This document shows, in pieces, positions 60,868-64,000 of a stretch of DNA of 64,000 nucleotides. The stretch's first letter is position 1. Each line of letters opens with the position of its first letter. The notes under the pieces are model-generated. The model saw only the letters and a program-made list of their open reading frames with translations. It searched no databases and was not told the DNA's origin. This DNA is from Macrosoma leucophasiata (lineage: Eukaryota; Arthropoda; Insecta; Lepidoptera; Hedylidae). The position numbers were made by a program, and so were the translations under genes. The stretch is taken from positions 9,238,001 through 9,302,000 of the forward strand of contig JAWQUS010000022.1 in the NCBI GenBank assembly GCA_036365455.1. Direction: 5' to 3'.

Positions 60868-61345
60868 TTTGCCGCTAAATGGTAGTTCAGCACTATCGTG
60901 TTCCGGTCAGGTGGTAATGTACGGCCCTGTAATTTCCGGAACAGAGGCATAACACCTTAGGCCTCAGGAGTGGTAACGCATCTGCACCTTGACCTTGGTC
61001 TTTGTGTGGGTGTTTATAGGCCGCAGTCATCACTTAACATCAATGTGAACTGCATGGTTGTTTCAGGGGCGTAGCTACCGCCGTATCTGCCGTATCAATT
61101 ATAAGGGGCCCCCAGGCTACGGGAGCCCCCAACGTGCGTGGTCGGGGCCCCCATTTTACCCATTTGAATTCCTACGGAGTCCATAACAATAAACAATGTA
61201 ATGGGTGATAGAGGCTTTTTTTTGCTATCGCGAGAAAACATTGATCCTCAAAAAAGACCCGATAAACAAATGTTTATACGGCGCCCCGACAATGCACGCT
61301 ACGCCACTGGGTTGTTTGCCACTTCCATTACATAAAAAAAAACTT
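60868..61345 (+). mobile_element. SINE-A interrupted by a hAT MITE
   Basis: TTGCCGCTAAATGG to TGCATGGTTGTTT, insert, GGTTGTTTGCCACTTCC to poly(A). Confidence 0.9.
61064..61309. mobile_element. hAT-type MITE with perfect 8-bp TSD
   Basis: Ends CAGGGGCGTAGC and GCTACGCCACTG; GGTTGTTT at 61056-61063 and 61310-61317. 246 bp, GC-rich, no coding. Confidence 0.9.
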
Positions 61346-61399
61346 TTTCAAATTAAATAAGAAGTATAAAAATAAACTCTTCCTTTATTGTCAGTCAAT

Positions 61400-61640
61400 C
61401 AAGACAACGACTTCAGGAAATAAAGGAACTCAATTATAAATGTAACACAATTCGGGAAAACCAATATTATAAGGAACAGAATTTTAAGTATCCAACAGTT
61501 TTAATATTGTTTTCTTTCCCGCCATTTGTCATCGTCGCCTCTCTGCGTCAGGGTTGTCACGTTCCGTTGTTTTTGGCAATAAATCGTCCGCCATTTTGGA
61601 AAAATGTTCTGATGCTTTTGACGTTTAGTTTAAGCTGTAA
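61400..61640. repeat. Local duplication, copy 2
   Basis: Matches 59080-59310; both copies directly follow a SINE-A. Confidence 0.7.
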
Positions 61641-61737
61641 CCGTTGTGGGATAAACGGTGTAACAGCTTTTTTAAGCTATAAAAGGCCTTCCTCGTTATT
61701 AATTCTGACTTATCACAAGTGATTGCTAAAATACTAA

Positions 61738-61875
61738 CCCCCTTATTCATAAACGTAGCAGTATTGCTAATTTTTGCTTTGTCCTTTTCTATCCTGCACA
61801 TTTGACAATGCAACTGACAAAGACAAAGCATTCTATAGCTAAAACGTATCTTATGTACGTTTATGAATAAGGGGG
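61738..61875. mobile_element. MITE J, TSD TAA
   Basis: CCCCCTTATTCATAAACGTA and inverse; TAA on both sides. Hel-2 inserted 4 bp to the right. Confidence 0.85.
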
Positions 61876-61879
61876 TAAA

Positions 61880-62155
61880 TCTATACAAATAAATAAAATT
61901 GGAGTGTCTGTTTGTAATATAAAAAATAACCGCTTTTTACTAAATGCATATGTATGTAAACACGGTACATATACCAAAACCACATTTTTCACAGTTTTTG
62001 TCTGTCTGTTTGTCGGTTTGGCGGGGCTAATCTTGGAAACGGCTGTAAACCTGATGTAATAAGGTGTAACTTAGGCTACTTTTATACTAGCTGCGCCCAC
62101 GACTTCGTCCGGGTAGATACTGAACAATCATAAATTCTTACGCGGGCACAGCTAG
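61880..62155 (+). mobile_element. Hel-2 Helitron-like element
   Basis: TCTATACAAATAAATAAAATTG start, CGCGGGCACAGCTAG end followed by T; sister of 12875 with a 44-bp shorter interior. Confidence 0.8.
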
Positions 62156-62446
62156 TGATAAATAAAAATTTTGACTTTCGGCTTTGACTAAGTAAAAACT
62201 TCTCTACCATCGTTGTGATTTAAAAGTCAATGAATCGAAAAAGCGACAGTAAAAGAGACAGACACATACTTAAATTCATAAGATTTAACGTGGGACAAAA
62301 TGCGATAGCATAAATACAATGGCTAGTTTAATTGTCCAATCTGCTAGAGATGCATGGAGCACAGTGTCCCAGATGAAAATCAGCGTCAGGTCGATTAATG
62401 TTATCGACCTGACATGAAGCTGATCTGGGCTCCCATTTGAGACTTA
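62156..62446. repeat. Unassigned with long hairpin
   Basis: AGCGTCAGGTCGAT faces ATCGACCTGACATG (62381-62416) with further pairing CCAGAT/ATCTGG outside, resembling a LINE 3' UTR hairpin. Confidence 0.4.
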
Positions 62447-62585
62447 GCCTGGGTTGCACCAAAATATATGTTAAAGTTATTGTAACATTTCACATCCTAC
62501 TCTTAACAGATTTCTTTAAGAAAGAGAAGGATGTGTAATGTTACAAAAACTTTAACTTTAACAAATATCTTGGTGCAACTCAGGC
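62447..62585. mobile_element. Near-palindromic MITE, TSD TTA
   Basis: TIR GCCTGGGTTGCACCAA / TTGGTGCAACTCAGGC, extending inward through GTTAAAGTTA. TTA at 62444-62446 and 62586-62588. PIF/Harbinger-like. Confidence 0.85.
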
Positions 62586-62639
62586 TTAATCTCTTATTTG
62601 TTAACATTTTATTGTTTTTTTTTTTTGTGTTTTATTAAA

Positions 62640-62880
62640 AAAAATTAAAATATATGCACAACTTTTTTGTGACACCCCTACTCCAGAATGGATGAGTCCC
62701 ATCACTAATTGCTTTTAAAACTCGACGACGCCATTCGTCTTGCCCGTTACTTCCCCATCGACAGGGGATTACTGGAACTTTGCTAGCGAGTGAGCATGCT
62801 AGTTCTTTGAAAAGTTTCGCCTTGCAGTACCAAGCACCGGGCAAAATAGAACTGCAGTAGTGGTGCAGGCAACGGATTTG
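62640..62880 (-). pseudogene. Coding-like fragment ending in poly(A)
   Basis: Minus-strand frame reads LPGAWYCKAKLFKELACSL, ASKVPVIPCRWGSNGQDEWR and ISDGTHPFWSRGVTKKL before TAA, rich in Trp and Cys, immediately followed by AATAAAACAC and an A-run on the same strand. This looks like the 3' end of a retroposed transcript or a LINE, origin unknown. Upstream it runs into SINE-A sequence, so it is truncated. Confidence 0.35.
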
Positions 62881-62882
62881 TT

Positions 62883-62925
62883 TTTGATTGTCGCTGGTTT
62901 TTTGTGTAGATATCTATAAGCTCCA
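62883..62925 (+). mobile_element. SINE-A fragment
   Basis: CGCTGGTTTTTTGTGTAGATATCTATAAGC. Confidence 0.5.
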
Positions 62926-62939
62926 CTTTCCACTCAATT

Positions 62940-63450
62940 TTTTTTTTATGTAACGTACGTAGCAAACAAGAATGCAGTTCACAGGTGTTAAGTGATGAAT
63001 ACAGCCTGTAGACATCTACACAAAATCCAGAGGCCAAAATGCAGATGCGTTACCACTCTTGAGGCCTAAGGTGTCATATCTCTGTGATAGTTATTACGGG
63101 GTAATACATTACCATCTAACCGGAACACGATAGTGCTGAACTACCACTTGGCAGTAGATAATTGGGTAATGCGTTAGTGCCTACGCCCTAGCTCCGTCAC
63201 TCTCTCCAGAGTCACACCGCGGACACTCCGCCAAAATTCCATACAAACGCTTAATTTGGTCTATTACACAGACATCAATCAGTGACGTGTATTTACACGT
63301 GCACCTGTGTGCGTTACACGTAATAAATACCAACCGTCGCCCATAAGAGGCGAGGAGGTTGGGCGAAGCGGGGAAAACGGACGGGACGTCGAAGTGTCCA
63401 TTCTATACGTAGTATTATTACATATTCTCTGCCAGAGTTCGACCACCAGC
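62940..63450 (-). mobile_element. SINE-A2 hosting element H
   Basis: 62940-63212 body; the last bases of the head (TTCGACCACCAG) resume after the insert. Confidence 0.8.
63213..63431. mobile_element. Element H with 7-bp target duplication
   Basis: CACACCGCGGACACTCCGCC to CATATTCTCTG; CCAGAGT at 63206-63212 and 63432-63438. 219 bp. Confidence 0.85.
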
Positions 63451-63792
63451 AGATATATCGAGTCATTTCGATTTTTATCGATATTTATAAAGACCTTGCA
63501 TCCCTACACCTAACAAACACTTTCCATTTGCAATTGTTTTAACATCGTGTGAATTTTATTGTCATGGTAACACTTCTTACCACATTTCTAATGTGTCTTC
63601 TTCTGTTCCTGTATTAGTGATGGATTGACAATTACTTTATGTAGTGGAGAAACTTAACTTTTTTATGTATCTTTACGCCAAATCCTTACGGGGTAGACAG
63701 AAAGCGTGGGACAAACAGGGCTGACTATAAAAATTGTAGAAAGAGTGCGCGGAATGATCAAACTATGTGTAACCAGAATTTTATATATTAGA
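63451..63792. other. Unassigned, with LINE-E tail scrap
   Basis: 63660-63705 (minus) is a LINE-E tail (TGTATCTTTACGCC, CGGGGTAGACAG). The rest is not recognised. Confidence 0.4.
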
Positions 63793-64000
63793 CTAGCTGA
63801 CCCGACAAACTTCGTATTGCCTCACAATGAAATAATGTATCAAAGGTTGATAGATACGGACTATTTGTATGGAAAAACGAAATTGTAGTATTTACTATTT
63901 CCTCTCAATTTCTTCATATTTTCTTACCTAAATAAACCTTCCCTGGCCAAATCAGTCCAGCCGTTCTCGAGTTTTAGGGAGACTAACAAACAGCAACAGC
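63793..64000 (-). mobile_element. Hel-1 Helitron-like element, cut by window end
   Basis: CTAGCTGACCCGACAAAC start, internal GATAGATACGGACTATTTG block. Confidence 0.8.

Overview
The window is eukaryotic, almost certainly lepidopteran (moth or butterfly), intergenic and intronic DNA. There are no bacterial operons or ribosome-binding sites. Instead it holds dozens of interspersed repeats whose sequences I recognise as lepidopteran types, TA-rich unique spacers, and three isolated exon-like pieces with canonical splice donors. Nearly all long reading frames are shadows of repeats.

Probable host gene pieces: (1) a plus-strand first exon of a THAP zinc-finger protein at 56124-56203, with YY1-like and ETS-like sites upstream; (2) a minus-strand first exon encoding a signal peptide at 14658-14709; (3) a minus-strand mini first exon (Met-Lys-Phe-Leu-His) at 48136-48151, the layout usual for insect cuticle-protein genes. 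Their later exons were not found. Weaker candidates lie at 40446, 42664, 50286 and 50816-51052.

Labels used here. SINE-A: about 285 bp, head TTTTACTGGTGGTAG, poly(A) tail; the older subfamily is A2. SINE-B: about 300 bp, tRNA-like head TGCCTCRGTAGCC, tail ending GGCGTGAAGTTACG. SINE-C: about 200 bp, tRNA-like head TGACGACCCGG, ATTT-rich tail. SINE-E: one tRNA-headed copy. 5S-SINE: about 365 bp, head derived from 5S rRNA. Unit D: about 308 bp with a tRNA-like cloverleaf between inverted arms. LINE-E, LINE-L and LINE-Q: 3' ends of non-LTR retrotransposons. Hel: Helitron-like elements starting TC and ending CTAG, inserted between A and T. F: elements with AGGGTTCCGTA-type ends and CAGA/GACG tetranucleotide tracts. 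G, H, J and others: short DNA-transposon-like elements. SINE strand is given as head to tail.

Layout. 0-13 kb: SINE/LINE mosaic, a doubly interrupted unit D (7.3-8.1 kb), a CCA minisatellite (10.4-10.9 kb). 13-15 kb: quieter, with the signal-peptide exon. 15-30 kb: SINE-A copies, several inserted by other elements with clean target-site duplications, and two local duplications (17.1/19.0 kb and 18.4/18.8 kb). 30-43 kb: hAT-like and PIF/Harbinger-like elements with nested insertions, SINE-B copies with target duplications, 5S-SINE copies. 43-52 kb: the longest repeat-poor stretch (44.8-46.1 kb), the cuticle-type exon, a long-TIR element with a nested MITE. 52-64 kb: tandem unit D, Helitrons, the THAP exon, a second local duplication (59/61 kb) and more MITEs.

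No working transposase or reverse transcriptase is present, so the elements here are relics or non-autonomous. The most informative patterns are shared 3' ends between SINEs and LINEs, the 5S-derived SINE, the permuted and fold-back tRNA-like unit D, and at least ten short perfect inverted duplications inside otherwise ordinary repeat copies.
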